DNA from: an uncultured Eubacteriales bacterium
GTDB taxonomy: Bacteria; Bacillota; Clostridia; Lachnospirales; Cellulosilyticaceae
NCBI GenBank assembly: GCA_900551325.1
Contig: URVM01000008.1
Location: 124,001-188,000, forward strand
Length of the DNA: 64,000 nt
Reading direction: 5' to 3'
Shown here: positions 1-8,260 of the stretch, piece by piece
Layout of the letters: the number at the start of each line of letters is the position of its first letter
Numbering within the stretch: the stretch's first letter is position 1
The notes under the pieces: model-generated
The model's input: the letters and a program-made list of their open reading frames with translations, nothing else
Databases searched by the model: none
What the model was told of the DNA's origin: nothing
Translations under genes and position numbers: made by a program

Positions 1-2031
1 AGCCTTATAAAACGTTTATTAGTCTATACAAAACCCTATAAATTTTGGTTCCTCATTGTATTTTTATTAATGTTAGTAAGTACCTTTGCAGATTTATCAA
101 AACCTGTCCTAATAGGGCGTGCTGTTGATTTGTTTACACAAGGATATAAGACACCTTATGTTATAACACAGGATATAGAAGGTACTATAGAATTTGATGG
201 GGAAAAGCTACGTCATATAAGACCAACAGATGAGATATTAGTTGTACATCAAATGATTCAGTATAAAAATGTGTATTATTGGATAGAAAATATGTCTTTA
301 GAGGACAGTCAGGCCCTTGAACATATGACACCTGAAACTTATAGTAAACAGTTAAGTACTACGAAGGAAGGTGTAAGTCTAGAAGTAAATGGGAATACTT
401 ATACAGGACGTATATTAAATCAAGATGAGCTAAAGGTTTTGAGAAGTTTAAATATGCCAACACTTGCTCATTTAGCAGGACTATTTTTATTAGTGCTAGT
501 GATTAGCTTTGGCTTTTTATATTTGCAAGTTCTTATTTTACAATATATAGGACAGAAAATTATTTTAACTCTTAGACATGAAATCTATGATAAGTTACTC
601 AACCTACCAGATAGGTTTTATCATCATAACCCTATTGGGAAATTAGTAACCAGGGTTACTAATGATACAGAAACTTTAAATGAAATGTATACCAGTGTAT
701 TAGTAAACCTACTAAAGCAAATTTTATTTATCCTAGGTGTTATGGTCATGATGGTTGTAACAGACTTTAAGACAGCACTATGGGTATTTGCACTTATTCC
801 ACTTATTATTATTGGAACTTTAATTTATAAGTATTTTTCTAGAATTGCCTATAGAGAGATACGTAATAAATTAACTCAGATGAATACCTTTTTATCCGAA
901 CATATTTCTGGGATGAAAATTATTCAAATCTTTACAAGAGAAGATGCTAAAGTTAATAAAATGAAGCATATTAATAAAGAACTATATAATGCTAGTATGA
1001 AAGAACTTATATCTTTTATGCTCTTTAGGCCGTTTATATTTTTCCTTTCTTATGTAGGAGTAGGATTGGTCCTTTTAGTAGGGGGAAATAGTGTCTTAAA
1101 GGGAGCTATGAGTGTAGGTGCTTTAATTATTATGGTATCTTATACAAAGGATTTCTTCGGACCAATAGAGCAATTAGCAGAGAATTTCAGTGTACTTCAA
1201 TCTGCTCTAGCTTCAGCAGAGAAGGTATTTACCATTCTAGATGAAGAAAATGAAATTGAAGATGGAACTTATGAAATTCAAGAAGACTTTAATGGCTCCA
1301 TAGAATTTAAAAATGTTTGGTTTGCTTATGAAGGAGAAGATTGGATTCTAAAAGATGTTTCCTTTAAAATTGAAGCAGGACAAAAGGTAGCCTTTGTAGG
1401 TGCAACAGGAGCTGGGAAAACTTCTATCTTAAGCCTTATTTGCCGTTATTACGACATACAAAAGGGTGAGATATTAATAGATGGACGTGACATTAAGAGT
1501 TATAAGATTGCCTCCTTAAGAAGTCAAGTAGGGCAAGTGCTTCAAGATGTGTTTATGTTTACGGGGGATATTAAAAGTAATATTCGCTTAGGATATAACA
1601 GCATTTCCCAGGAAACAATAGAAAAAGCAAGTAAACTTGTAAATGCCCATGAGTTTATAGATAAACTTCCAAATAAATATGACGAAAAAGTACTAGAAAG
1701 AGGGGCAAACCTTTCTACAGGCCAAAGACAATTAATTTCTTTTGCAAGAGCAGTAGCATATAATCCTAGAATTTTCATTCTAGATGAAGCAACAGCTAAT
1801 ATTGACACAGAAACAGAAAGTCTGATTCAAGATGCATTATATAAAATGATGGAAGGACGTACTACACTTATGGTAGCTCACCGCTTGTCTACAATCCAAC
1901 ATGCTGATAATATTATTGTGTTACATAAGGGGAAAGTTAGAGAAATGGGTACCCATCAAGAACTTCTTGGCAACAAAGGAATTTACTATAATCTTTATCA
2001 ACTAGCACTTCAAAGTCAAGTAATGGCGTAA
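1..2031 (+). CDS. Multidrug-type ABC exporter half-transporter, fused membrane and ATPase domains (5' end outside window)
   Basis: The frame is open from base 1, and the residues before the first ATG at 70 look like a normal first membrane helix, so the true start lies upstream. The membrane domain is followed by a complete ATPase: Walker A GATGAGKTS, signature LSTGQRQL, Walker B IFILDEAT and an AHRLST switch histidine. Between membrane helices 1 and 2 lies a hydrophilic insertion of about 110 residues (about residues 25-135 counted from the ATG at 70). This resembles the larger subunit of heterodimeric exporters such as Bacillus BmrD/YheH, which are known to have an extracellular insertion there. 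The partner subunit would be expected just upstream, outside the window. Substrate is unknown; drug or lipid export is the family role. Confidence 0.9.
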   Translation, partial: SLIKRLLVYTKPYKFWFLIVFLLMLVSTFADLSKPVLIGRAVDLFTQGYKTPYVITQDIEGTIEFDGEKLRHIRPTDEILVVHQMIQYKNVYYWIENMSLEDSQALEHMTPETYSKQLSTTKEGVSLEVNGNTYTGRILNQDELKVLRSLNMPTLAHLAGLFLLVLVISFGFLYLQVLILQYIGQKIILTLRHEIYDKLLNLPDRFYHHNPIGKLVTRVTNDTETLNEMYTSVLVNLLKQILFILGVMVMMVVTDFKTALWVFALIPLIIIGTLIYKYFSRIAYREIRNKLTQMNTFLSEHISGMKIIQIFTREDAKVNKMKHINKELYNASMKELISFMLFRPFIFFLSYVGVGLVLLVGGNSVLKGAMSVGALIIMVSYTKDFFGPIEQLAENFSVLQSALASAEKVFTILDEENEIEDGTYEIQEDFNGSIEFKNVWFAYEGEDWILKDVSFKIEAGQKVAFVGATGAGKTSILSLICRYYDIQKGEILIDGRDIKSYKIASLRSQVGQVLQDVFMFTGDIKSNIRLGYNSISQETIEKASKLVNAHEFIDKLPNKYDEKVLERGANLSTGQRQLISFARAVAYNPRIFILDEATANIDTETESLIQDALYKMMEGRTTLMVAHRLSTIQHADNIIVLHKGKVREMGTHQELLGNKGIYYNLYQLALQSQVMA

Positions 2032-2085
2032 AGGGGTTTCTATAAATTGACAAGAAATTAAGCAAAAAGAAAAAGAGGTGTAAAT

Positions 2086-2613
2086 ATGACCGAGACAAAA
2101 GAATTAACCCTAGATGTTAAAATGAAAGTAAGTGATGTATGGCGATACAATGTATGGGTAGCATACCGTACCTTTTTTAGCAAAATACTTGTAGCCATAG
2201 GTTTTGGACTTTTAGGATGGTTTGTATACAGACTAGCAACCAATACTGGTAGGTTAGATTTATTTTTTGCAGATAATATTATATGGCTTATTTTGATTTT
2301 CTTTATTTTGATTGCAAAGCCGTTTAAGATATGGAATATTACAGCTACACAGATGCAGTCACCAGTATTTTCAGGTACAACCCATTATATTTTTTCCAAA
2401 GAAAATATATATCTTAAAGTTGGTGAGCTAGAAGATACAGTATCTTGGGATACTTATATTCAAGTTGTAGAAACTAAAAAAGATTTTAGATTTTTTGTAG
2501 ATGCAGTACAAGCTCAAATTATACCAAAGCATAATATGTCAGAAGAACAAATAAAAGAACTTAAAGCACTCATTAAAGAGGTTAAGAGCGAAGGAACTTA
2601 TCGCTTAAGATAA
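2086..2613 (+). CDS. YcxB-like membrane protein
   Basis: A 175-residue protein. The ATG follows a good AAAGAGGTG ribosome site. Two hydrophobic segments at about residues 30-50 and 60-80 form a membrane hairpin. The C-terminal part contains YIFSKENIYLKVGELEDTVSW, VVETKKDFRFFVDAV and IIPKHNMSEEQI, the pattern of the YcxB-like family (beta-strand domain, invariant W, IPK). The function of this family is unknown. It lies 54 bases behind the ABC exporter gene and may be cotranscribed. The family call is from remembered sequence pattern. Confidence 0.65.
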   Translation: MTETKELTLDVKMKVSDVWRYNVWVAYRTFFSKILVAIGFGLLGWFVYRLATNTGRLDLFFADNIIWLILIFFILIAKPFKIWNITATQMQSPVFSGTTHYIFSKENIYLKVGELEDTVSWDTYIQVVETKKDFRFFVDAVQAQIIPKHNMSEEQIKELKALIKEVKSEGTYRLR

Positions 2614-2648
2614 ATGACTTTATAGAACGAGCTTAGAAAGAGGAACAG

Positions 2649-3644
2649 ATGGAAAGATTAGTGCATATTTCAACAACTCCAAAATATATGAAGTGGTTTG
2701 ATGATGATTGGAGTAAGATAGAAGCCTTTAATAATAAACATGAGATGAATGGGATCGAATTAGGTATTACAATGGATTACGATATAAGTAAAATACCAGA
2801 ACATATTGTAAAAGGTGTTCACTTAAGTTTTTATCCTATGTGGTTAGACTTTTGGAGAGGAGATATGGCCAAAGTTGAAGGCATACTAGGTAGCCGTGAA
2901 GCAGTAATAGATTACTACGGTGGAGAAACAAAACAAGTCATTATTGATTCTTATAAGAAACAATATGAAAGGGCTAAGGCCTTAAAGGCAGAGTATATGG
3001 TTTTCCATGTAAGTCATATTTGTATTGAAGACTCCTTCACTTGGAAATTTGACTATACAGATGAAGAAGTTATTGACGCAACGATTGAGTTAATAAATGA
3101 GGTATTTCCAGAAGATGAAGAGGGACCAATGTTGCTTTTTGAAAACCTATGGTGGCCAGGGCTTACTTATTTAGATAAAGAAGTAACGGCTAAACTATTA
3201 GATGGAGTGAAATACAGACAAAAAGGTTTATTATTAGATGTTTCTCATTTAACACTAACTAATCTAAAGATAGGTACAGAGAAAGCTTGTTACACATATA
3301 TTAAAGAAGTTATACAAAATCTAGGTGAGTTAAAACAATTTATTTACGGTGTTCACCTTAATAAGACATTACCTAAGCACTATATGCAGCAAGACCGTAG
3401 CTATTTAGTAGAGCGCTACAGAGAAGCTAAGACGCCACAGCTTAAGATGCGTGTATTAAAACAACATATTCAAAAGCTAGATCCACACCAGCCCTTTGAT
3501 CATGAAATAGCTAAACAAATTGTTGAATATATTAATCCTAAGTTTTGTGTGTATGAGACAAATCCTGACGATATATATGAGATGGCATACTTTATCAAAA
3601 AACAAAATTTAGCATTAGGTTATATTTGTAATAAAGTACAATAA
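2649..3644 (+). CDS. Xylose-isomerase-like TIM-barrel protein (sugar phosphate isomerase/epimerase superfamily)
   Basis: 331 residues with no signal peptide or membrane segment. The pattern of a divalent-metal TIM barrel of the AP-endonuclease-2/xylose-isomerase superfamily is visible: GIELGI near the N-terminus, FHVSH at the end of a central strand, LLFENLWWPG supplying the usual metal-binding Glu, LLLDVSH with Asp and His, GVHLNKT, and a late YETNP supplying a Glu. The substrate cannot be predicted. It follows the YcxB-like gene by 35 bases and may be the last gene of that transcript. Confidence 0.6.
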   Translation: MERLVHISTTPKYMKWFDDDWSKIEAFNNKHEMNGIELGITMDYDISKIPEHIVKGVHLSFYPMWLDFWRGDMAKVEGILGSREAVIDYYGGETKQVIIDSYKKQYERAKALKAEYMVFHVSHICIEDSFTWKFDYTDEEVIDATIELINEVFPEDEEGPMLLFENLWWPGLTYLDKEVTAKLLDGVKYRQKGLLLDVSHLTLTNLKIGTEKACYTYIKEVIQNLGELKQFIYGVHLNKTLPKHYMQQDRSYLVERYREAKTPQLKMRVLKQHIQKLDPHQPFDHEIAKQIVEYINPKFCVYETNPDDIYEMAYFIKKQNLALGYICNKVQ

Positions 3645-3677
3645 AATTGTATAAAATAATTATTAACCTGTATACAG

Positions 3678-3730
3678 TTGACAGCATCCTTCTTTTTTCT
3701 TATAATAGTTTTGTAACAATTAGTTAATAA
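3678..3730 (+). promoter_or_regulatory. Sigma-A promoter plus conserved start-site box of the first NlpC/P60 gene
   Basis: TTGACA at 3678-3683, a 17-base spacer and TATAAT at 3701-3706 form a consensus promoter. Directly downstream, over the expected transcription start, is a 19-base box at 3712-3730 beginning TGTAACAATTA. The same box, with one base changed, sits in the same place at the paralogous gene at 44712. Confidence 0.85.
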
Positions 3731-3755
3731 GTTAAGAAACTCGGAGGAAGTAGAA

Positions 3756-4733
3756 ATGCAGCTTAAAAAATCATTACTCACTTTATGTATCATAACATCA
3801 GCGCTACTTATGCCAACTCTTATATATGGACAAGCTTATGGGAAAGTTAATGTAGATACATTAAATATGAGAGAACAGCCAAATACTGCAGCTACAAATA
3901 TAGGACAACTAGATAAAAAAGATGAAGTTGACATTATTGGTCGTGCAAATGACGAATGGCTAGAAATTCAAACAAGTAATGGTAAAAAAGCTTATATTTT
4001 TGCTGAATTTGTTTCAATAGAAGAAGCACAAGGGATAATTACTGGACAAGGTGTACGCCTTAGAGATTATCCAGCTGTAACAAATTCTACTGTACTTAAT
4101 ACTCTTAGTAAAGGTGAAGAAGTAGTTATTGAGTATACTGTAGATGGATGGTGCAAAGTTATTTATGATGGTAAAGAAGGCTTTGTAAGTCAAGAATTTG
4201 TAGACTCAAAGTTTATGAAAGAAATTAAAACAAAAAAATTGTCAGAAGTAAAACGTATAGATCCAAATCAAGGAGTAAAAGAAACTACTCATACAAGCAA
4301 GAAAAATGAGAGTAGCAATTCAGGTAATCAAGAACAAGCTAGTTCAAAGCCAGTAGCAACAGGCAATGACTTAGGTGAAGCTATTGTTGAAGACGCTAAG
4401 CAATTTGTAGGCAATCCTTATGTATATGGAGGAAACAGTTTAACAAATGGTGTAGATTGTTCAGGATTTACTCAACAAATTATGAAACGTCATGGAATTA
4501 GTATTTCTAGAACATCTCGTTCACAATACGCTAATGATGGTTATAAAGTAAGTAGAGATGAACTTCAAAAGGGTGACTTAGTATTTTATGGTTACAATGG
4601 TTCTATATCTCACGTAGCTATTTACATAGGTGGAGGCAAGATTGTTCATGCTAACACTAGCAGTACAGGTATTATTATTAGCTCACTTGATGGTTCAGGT
4701 AAACCTTACATTGGAGCAAAAAGAGTTATTTAA
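3756..4733 (+). CDS. Secreted cell-wall endopeptidase: two bacterial SH3 domains plus NlpC/P60
   Basis: 325 residues. A signal peptide covers about residues 1-26 (MQLKKS, hydrophobic core, then IYGQA). Two SH3b domains follow at about 28-88 and 92-152 (LNMREQPN and VRLRDYPA starts), then a Ser/Asn/Gln-rich linker at about 165-205 and a C-terminal NlpC/P60 domain. The catalytic triad is C235 (VDCSGF), H286 (SHVAIY) and H298 (VHANT). NlpC/P60 enzymes cut peptidoglycan stem peptides, usually gamma-D-Glu to diamino acid. It is a single gene with its own consensus promoter and a terminator at 4789-4823. It has a paralogue at 44712-45479 with one SH3 domain. The role is probably wall turnover or daughter-cell separation. 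Confidence 0.92.
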   Translation: MQLKKSLLTLCIITSALLMPTLIYGQAYGKVNVDTLNMREQPNTAATNIGQLDKKDEVDIIGRANDEWLEIQTSNGKKAYIFAEFVSIEEAQGIITGQGVRLRDYPAVTNSTVLNTLSKGEEVVIEYTVDGWCKVIYDGKEGFVSQEFVDSKFMKEIKTKKLSEVKRIDPNQGVKETTHTSKKNESSNSGNQEQASSKPVATGNDLGEAIVEDAKQFVGNPYVYGGNSLTNGVDCSGFTQQIMKRHGISISRTSRSQYANDGYKVSRDELQKGDLVFYGYNGSISHVAIYIGGGKIVHANTSSTGIIISSLDGSGKPYIGAKRVI

Positions 4734-4788
4734 AAGCACATCAATATAGATGGGTGACCACTATATTTTTAATAGTATAATTAAGAAG

Positions 4789-4823
4789 CAGAACTTGTGT
4801 ATTTAGACAAGTTCTGTTTTTTG
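4789..4823 (+). terminator. Intrinsic terminator
   Basis: Perfect 10-bp stem CAGAACTTGT/ACAAGTTCTG followed by seven U-coding T residues, 55 bases after the NlpC/P60 stop codon. Confidence 0.9.
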
Positions 4824-4966
4824 TTTATTCAAGTCAAAGCTAAAATCAAATAAAGGATATGTTTAATCTTTAAAAGGATTAAAAAGTATTGAAAATAAGT
4901 ATATATATCTATACAATAAAAGGAATTCATTTAGCAGAAACTGGTGTAGGTAAAGGAGCTAATAAT

Positions 4967-5464
4967 ATGGAATATAAAATAAGACCCATGAAAGAAGAAG
5001 ATTGGAACAGAGTAGGAAGTATTTATAAACAAGGGATAGATGGAAATGGTGCTACTTTTCAAACAAGCGTTCCGGACTATAAAGAGTGGGATGAAGGTCA
5101 CCTTAACGTGGCAAGATGTGTGATGGTAGTTGACGAACAAGTAGTAGGATGGGCAGCTTTATCTCCTACCTCAAGTAGACCAGTTTACTCAGGAGTTACA
5201 GAATTAAGCATTTATATTGATAATGATTTTAAAGGCAAGGGTATAGGTAAAAAGTTAATAGAGTATGTAATTGAAGAGTCAGAAGCAAATGGTATTTGGA
5301 CTTTATACTCTTCTATAATGGAAGATAATGAAGCAAGTAGAGCCTTACATACAAAGTGTGGATTTAGAGAAATTGGATATCGTGAGAAAATAGCAAAAGA
5401 CCAATATGGGAACTGGAGAAATACAGTTCTGTACGAAAGAAGAAGTAAGAAGTTTGTAGATTAG
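4967..5464 (+). CDS. GNAT acetyltransferase, phosphinothricin/methionine-sulfoximine acetyltransferase-like
   Basis: 165 residues starting at MEYKIRPM. An AAAGGAG ribosome site lies just upstream; a longer reading from a TTG at 4889 would have no such site. The acetyl-CoA-binding loop GKGIGKKLIEYV is present, followed by SIMEDNEASRALHTKCGF and GYREKIAKDQYGNW, which are typical of the family that acetylates phosphinothricin or methionine sulfoximine-like amino acids. The true substrate is not known. The gene stands alone between the NlpC/P60 gene and a structured RNA. Confidence 0.8.
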   Translation: MEYKIRPMKEEDWNRVGSIYKQGIDGNGATFQTSVPDYKEWDEGHLNVARCVMVVDEQVVGWAALSPTSSRPVYSGVTELSIYIDNDFKGKGIGKKLIEYVIEESEANGIWTLYSSIMEDNEASRALHTKCGFREIGYREKIAKDQYGNWRNTVLYERRSKKFVD

Positions 5465-5562
5465 ATTATAGTTAGAAGAACAATTCTATAAATAATATGT
5501 TTATACAAGTTAAAACCATAAAAAGAATGTTATAAAGGTGATTAATGTGGTTAAGTAGACTA

Positions 5563-5816
5563 GAATTACTGTTTCTTAGAATAATCTTGTAGGTGAAAGG
5601 GTAGCTGTGACTCGTCCGAAAGCGGCTTATGCAGGTGGCTTAGAGGCTGTTAATGAGCGGGGGAGTAAGGTTCTTAGCCAGGTGTTCGAAGCAAAGCAAG
5701 TTTCTGGCGTTCTTACGAGCCCCGAGTTTACAGCCTCTTAGCCACCGGAAGTGGAAGCTGAAGGAGGAGTTACAGTCACCCTAACACCTAAGAAGACTAA
5801 ACAAAGACAGTAATTC
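5563..5816 (+). ncRNA. Long, highly structured non-coding RNA of unassigned family
   Basis: A locally GC-rich block in an AT-rich gap that folds into nested helices. From the outside in: GAATTACTGT (5563-5572) with ACAGTAATTC (5807-5816); TTCTT (5573-5577) with AAGAA (5790-5794); AGGTG with CACCT; AGGGT with ACCCT; CTGTGACTC (5605-5613) with GAGTTACAG (5767-5775); GGTGGCTTAGAGGCTGT (5634-5650) with its near-perfect complement (5730-5746, 16 of 17); CGGGG/CCCCG; GTAAG/CTTAC; CCAG/CTGG, closing on a loop of about 22 bases. A large asymmetric internal loop lies between the two longest helices. No reading frame or tRNA-like domain is present, and it does not show the hallmarks of RNase P, tmRNA or SRP RNA. 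The strand is inferred from the terminator at 5845-5885, which would end it. A 6S-like or raiA-type RNA are candidates I could not confirm. Confidence 0.75.
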
Positions 5817-5844
5817 GAATCTTGCCAAATGATTTAGAAATTGC

Positions 5845-5885
5845 AAAAAAGGAGCTGAGCACATGATTGTGCGACGCTCCTTTTA
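5845..5885 (+). terminator. Bidirectional intrinsic terminator
   Basis: AAAAAAGGAGC ... GCTCCTTTT enclosing an inner GCACA/TGTGC hairpin. On the plus strand it would end the structured RNA; read on the minus strand it has a T-run that would end the Rrf2-family gene, whose stop codon it touches. Confidence 0.85.
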
Positions 5886-6323
5886 TATATAGAACATATA
5901 ACTTTCTTCAGGACTGTATTTAGAAAGTTCTTCTTTAAGTACAGCTAGTGTAATAGAATTGAGTGTTGTAATAAGAGTATCATCAAGTGCCTGCCAAACC
6001 ATTTGATTCATAGTTTTTTCTACAGCTTCATCTAGTACAGAAGACTCTGTTTTTTCGAAAAGGCTAGTTTCTATAGATAGAAGAATTTCTCCTACTGTAA
6101 TTTGGTCTAGTGGTTTAGTAAGTTGATAACCACCCTGAGCACCTTTAATAGAAGTAACTAAATCAGCTCGCTTAAGAAGGGCAAAGACTTGTTCAAGATA
6201 GATTTTAGAAATACCTAGTTTTTCTGCAATGCTTAAGATTGTGACACATTGATTAGGATGATAGGACTCGGCCATAACAAGCATAGCAGCCAAACCGTAA
6301 CGACCTTTAGATGAAATACGCAT
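5883..6323 (-). CDS. Rrf2-family transcriptional repressor, CymR-like
   Basis: 146 residues. The N-terminus MRISSKGRYGLAAMLVMAE and the winged helix (LSIAEKLGISKIYLEQV, LVTSIKGAQGGYQL) are typical of the Rrf2 family. The only cysteine is C26, so the three cysteines that bind the Fe-S cluster in IscR are absent. This fits the cluster-free subgroup that includes CymR, the master regulator of cysteine metabolism in Firmicutes. CymR is known to use CysK as its co-regulator, and here cysK is the divergent neighbour 195 bases away. I infer that it senses cysteine status and controls cysK and the downstream transporter. An extended C-terminal tail (about residues 100-146) is of normal length. Confidence 0.8.
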   Translation of the reverse strand: MRISSKGRYGLAAMLVMAESYHPNQCVTILSIAEKLGISKIYLEQVFALLKRADLVTSIKGAQGGYQLTKPLDQITVGEILLSIETSLFEKTESSVLDEAVEKTMNQMVWQALDDTLITTLNSITLAVLKEELSKYSPEESYMFYI

Positions 6324-6425
6324 TTAATTACCTCCATTGCCTATAAAACCGATATGTTTTTATTTATATACAGTATATTAAATTTAAAAGAAATTGACAA
6401 TAATAAAAAATATTATTTTAATATA

Positions 6426-6454
6426 TTGACAATTTATCAAAATCGGCATATATT
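6426..6454 (+). promoter_or_regulatory. Promoter of cysK with possible CymR operator
   Basis: TTGACA (6426-6431), 17 bases, TATATT (6449-6454). The segment AAAATCGGCATATATT that overlaps the spacer and -10 resembles AAAACCGATATG near 6345, close to the start of the regulator gene. These may be two copies of the regulator's binding site, but that is inference from similarity only. Confidence 0.65.
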
Positions 6455-6518
6455 ATTAACATACTAATCATATATGTTTTATATTAATGAAAATAGAAAA
6501 TAAAAAGGAGTTGGGATT

Positions 6519-7451
6519 ATGGCAAAAATTTTTAAAAGCTTAACGGATCTTATTGGGGGTACACCTTTACTTGAATTAGGAAATTATATTAAAAAGAATG
6601 ATTTAGCAGCAACCTTATTAGGTAAGCTTGAATATTTTAATCCAGCAGGAAGTGTAAAAGATCGTATTGCAAAAAACATGATTGAAGATGCCGAGAAGAA
6701 AGGCTTATTAACACCAGACTCTGTTATTATTGAACCTACTAGTGGTAATACAGGTATTGGTCTTGCAGCAGTAGCAGCAGCACATGGCTATCGTACTATA
6801 TTAACAATGCCTGAAACTATGAGTATAGAAAGACGTAACTTATTAAAAGCTTATGGGGCAGAGATTGTACTTACAGAAGGTGCAAAAGGCATGAAAGGTG
6901 CTATCGAAAAAGCAGAGGAATTAGCAAAAACTATACCTCATAGCTTCATACCAGGACAATTTATAAACCCAGCTAATCCAGCAGTTCATCTTGCTACAAC
7001 AGGTCCAGAGATTTGGGAGGATACAGAAGGCAAAGTAGATATTTTTGTAGCAGGTATAGGTACAGGAGGTACTATTACTGGTGTTGGTGAATATTTAAAA
7101 TCTAAGAATCCTAATATTCAAATTGTTGCAGTTGAACCTTATGATTCACAAGTTTTATCAGGAGGTAAGCCAGGTCCTCATAAGTTACAAGGTATAGGTG
7201 CAGGTTTCGTCCCAGATGTATTAAATACTACAATTTACGATGAAATCATTACAGTAAAAAGTGAAGAAGCTTTTGCAGCAGGAAAAGAAATAGCAAGAAC
7301 AGAAGGGGTACTTGTAGGTATATCTTCAGGAGCGGCTGTATTTGCAGCTACTCAAGTAGCAAAACGTCCTGAAAATGCAGGTAAAACTATTGTTGTATTA
7401 CTTCCAGATACAGGAGAACGTTACCTTTCAACACCACTCTTTAGCGAATAA
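6519..7451 (+). CDS. cysK: Cysteine synthase A (O-acetylserine sulfhydrylase)
   Basis: 310 residues, the usual length. It makes L-cysteine and acetate from O-acetylserine and sulfide with pyridoxal phosphate. The PLP lysine is K47 in AGSVKDR; the substrate loop EPTSGNTGIGLA and the phosphate-binding loop GIGTGGTITG are both complete. An AAGGAG ribosome site precedes the ATG. The gene is divergent from the CymR-like repressor and followed by a terminator at 7469-7526. In CymR systems the CysK protein itself signals cysteine status to the repressor. Confidence 0.97.
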   Translation: MAKIFKSLTDLIGGTPLLELGNYIKKNDLAATLLGKLEYFNPAGSVKDRIAKNMIEDAEKKGLLTPDSVIIEPTSGNTGIGLAAVAAAHGYRTILTMPETMSIERRNLLKAYGAEIVLTEGAKGMKGAIEKAEELAKTIPHSFIPGQFINPANPAVHLATTGPEIWEDTEGKVDIFVAGIGTGGTITGVGEYLKSKNPNIQIVAVEPYDSQVLSGGKPGPHKLQGIGAGFVPDVLNTTIYDEIITVKSEEAFAAGKEIARTEGVLVGISSGAAVFAATQVAKRPENAGKTIVVLLPDTGERYLSTPLFSE

Positions 7452-7468
7452 TTTATAGACAGAAGACA

Positions 7469-7526
7469 AAAGTCGAATAGTTTAATCCAAGTTAATGAAA
7501 AAGGATAGGCTATTCGACTTTTTTTA
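7469..7526 (+). terminator. Intrinsic terminator after cysK
   Basis: AAAGTCGAATAG pairs with CTATTCGACTTT across a loop of about 29 bases, followed by a T-run. It separates cysK from the amino-acid transporter genes. Confidence 0.85.
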
Positions 7527-7591
7527 TCATAAAACTTACTTTTTAATAATACATTTATAGAAGACCATTTGTATGTTTTTTTAGGGGGTGG

Positions 7592-8260
7592 ATGAATCCG
7601 ATGGATTTCAAATTTATTTTAGAAAGTCTGCCTTTATATATAGAGGCCATGAAAGTGACATTATGGCTTGCTTTATGGGGCATTGTTTTATCCATAATAA
7701 TAGGGTTTGTATGCGGTTTAATAAAATACTATAAGATAAAAGGCTTATCGTTTATAGTAGGAATTTATATTGAACTTTCAAGAAATACACCCCTTCTTAT
7801 TCAATTATTTTTCCTTTACTATGGACTACCTAAAGTGGGTATTAAAATGAGTGCTGAAAGTTGTGCTATAGTAGGTCTTGCTTTTTTAGGCGGAAGTTAT
7901 ATGGCTGAAAGTTTTAGAGCTGGTTTAGAGGCTGTGAGTAAAGTGCAAATAGAATCAGGGCTTAGTATAGGGCTTAACCATAAACAACTTATACAGTATG
8001 TGATTTTACCTCAAGCTTTTTCTGTAGCGGTACCTTCACTTGGAGCTAATAGCATATTTTTACTAAAAGAAACTTCTATTGTAGGTGCTATTGCTATTGG
8101 TGATTTAATGTTTGTGGCTAAAGACTTGATAGGAATGTACTACAACACTTTTGAAGCATTAACTTTACTGGTTTTGTTTTATCTCATATTACTGTTACCT
8201 TTGTCCCTACTACTTACTAGATTAGAAAGGAGGCTACGCTATGGAGAATTCGGGCATTAG
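7592..8260 (+). CDS. Polar amino-acid ABC transporter permease (probably cyst(e)ine)
   Basis: 222 residues with about five membrane helices. The EAA-type cytoplasmic loop ESGLSIGLNHKQLIQYVILP marks the polar amino-acid permease family (HisMQ type). Earlier in the chain, ELSRNTPLLIQLFFLYYGLP is a classic family motif. A GGGGGTGG ribosome site lies immediately upstream; the ATG at 7601 (MDFKF) is at least as well placed as the one at 7592. It overlaps the next permease gene by 20 bases, so the two are translated together. The link to cysteine is inferred from the adjacent cysK and CymR-like genes. Confidence 0.9.
   Translation: MNPMDFKFILESLPLYIEAMKVTLWLALWGIVLSIIIGFVCGLIKYYKIKGLSFIVGIYIELSRNTPLLIQLFFLYYGLPKVGIKMSAESCAIVGLAFLGGSYMAESFRAGLEAVSKVQIESGLSIGLNHKQLIQYVILPQAFSVAVPSLGANSIFLLKETSIVGAIAIGDLMFVAKDLIGMYYNTFEALTLLVLFYLILLLPLSLLLTRLERRLRYGEFGH

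Noticed and set aside
4889..4966. N-terminal extension of the acetyltransferase from TTG
   Set aside because: There is no ribosome site, whereas AAAGGAG stands before the ATG at 4967 where the conserved domain starts.
5563..5816. RNase P RNA, tmRNA or SRP RNA as identity of the structured RNA
   Set aside because: The GAGGAAAGUCC core of RNase P, the tRNA-like ends of tmRNA, and the SRP GGxxAGG/CGGAAGGxAGC domain in correct hairpin context are absent; a CCGGAAGTGGAAGC stretch only superficially recalls SRP.
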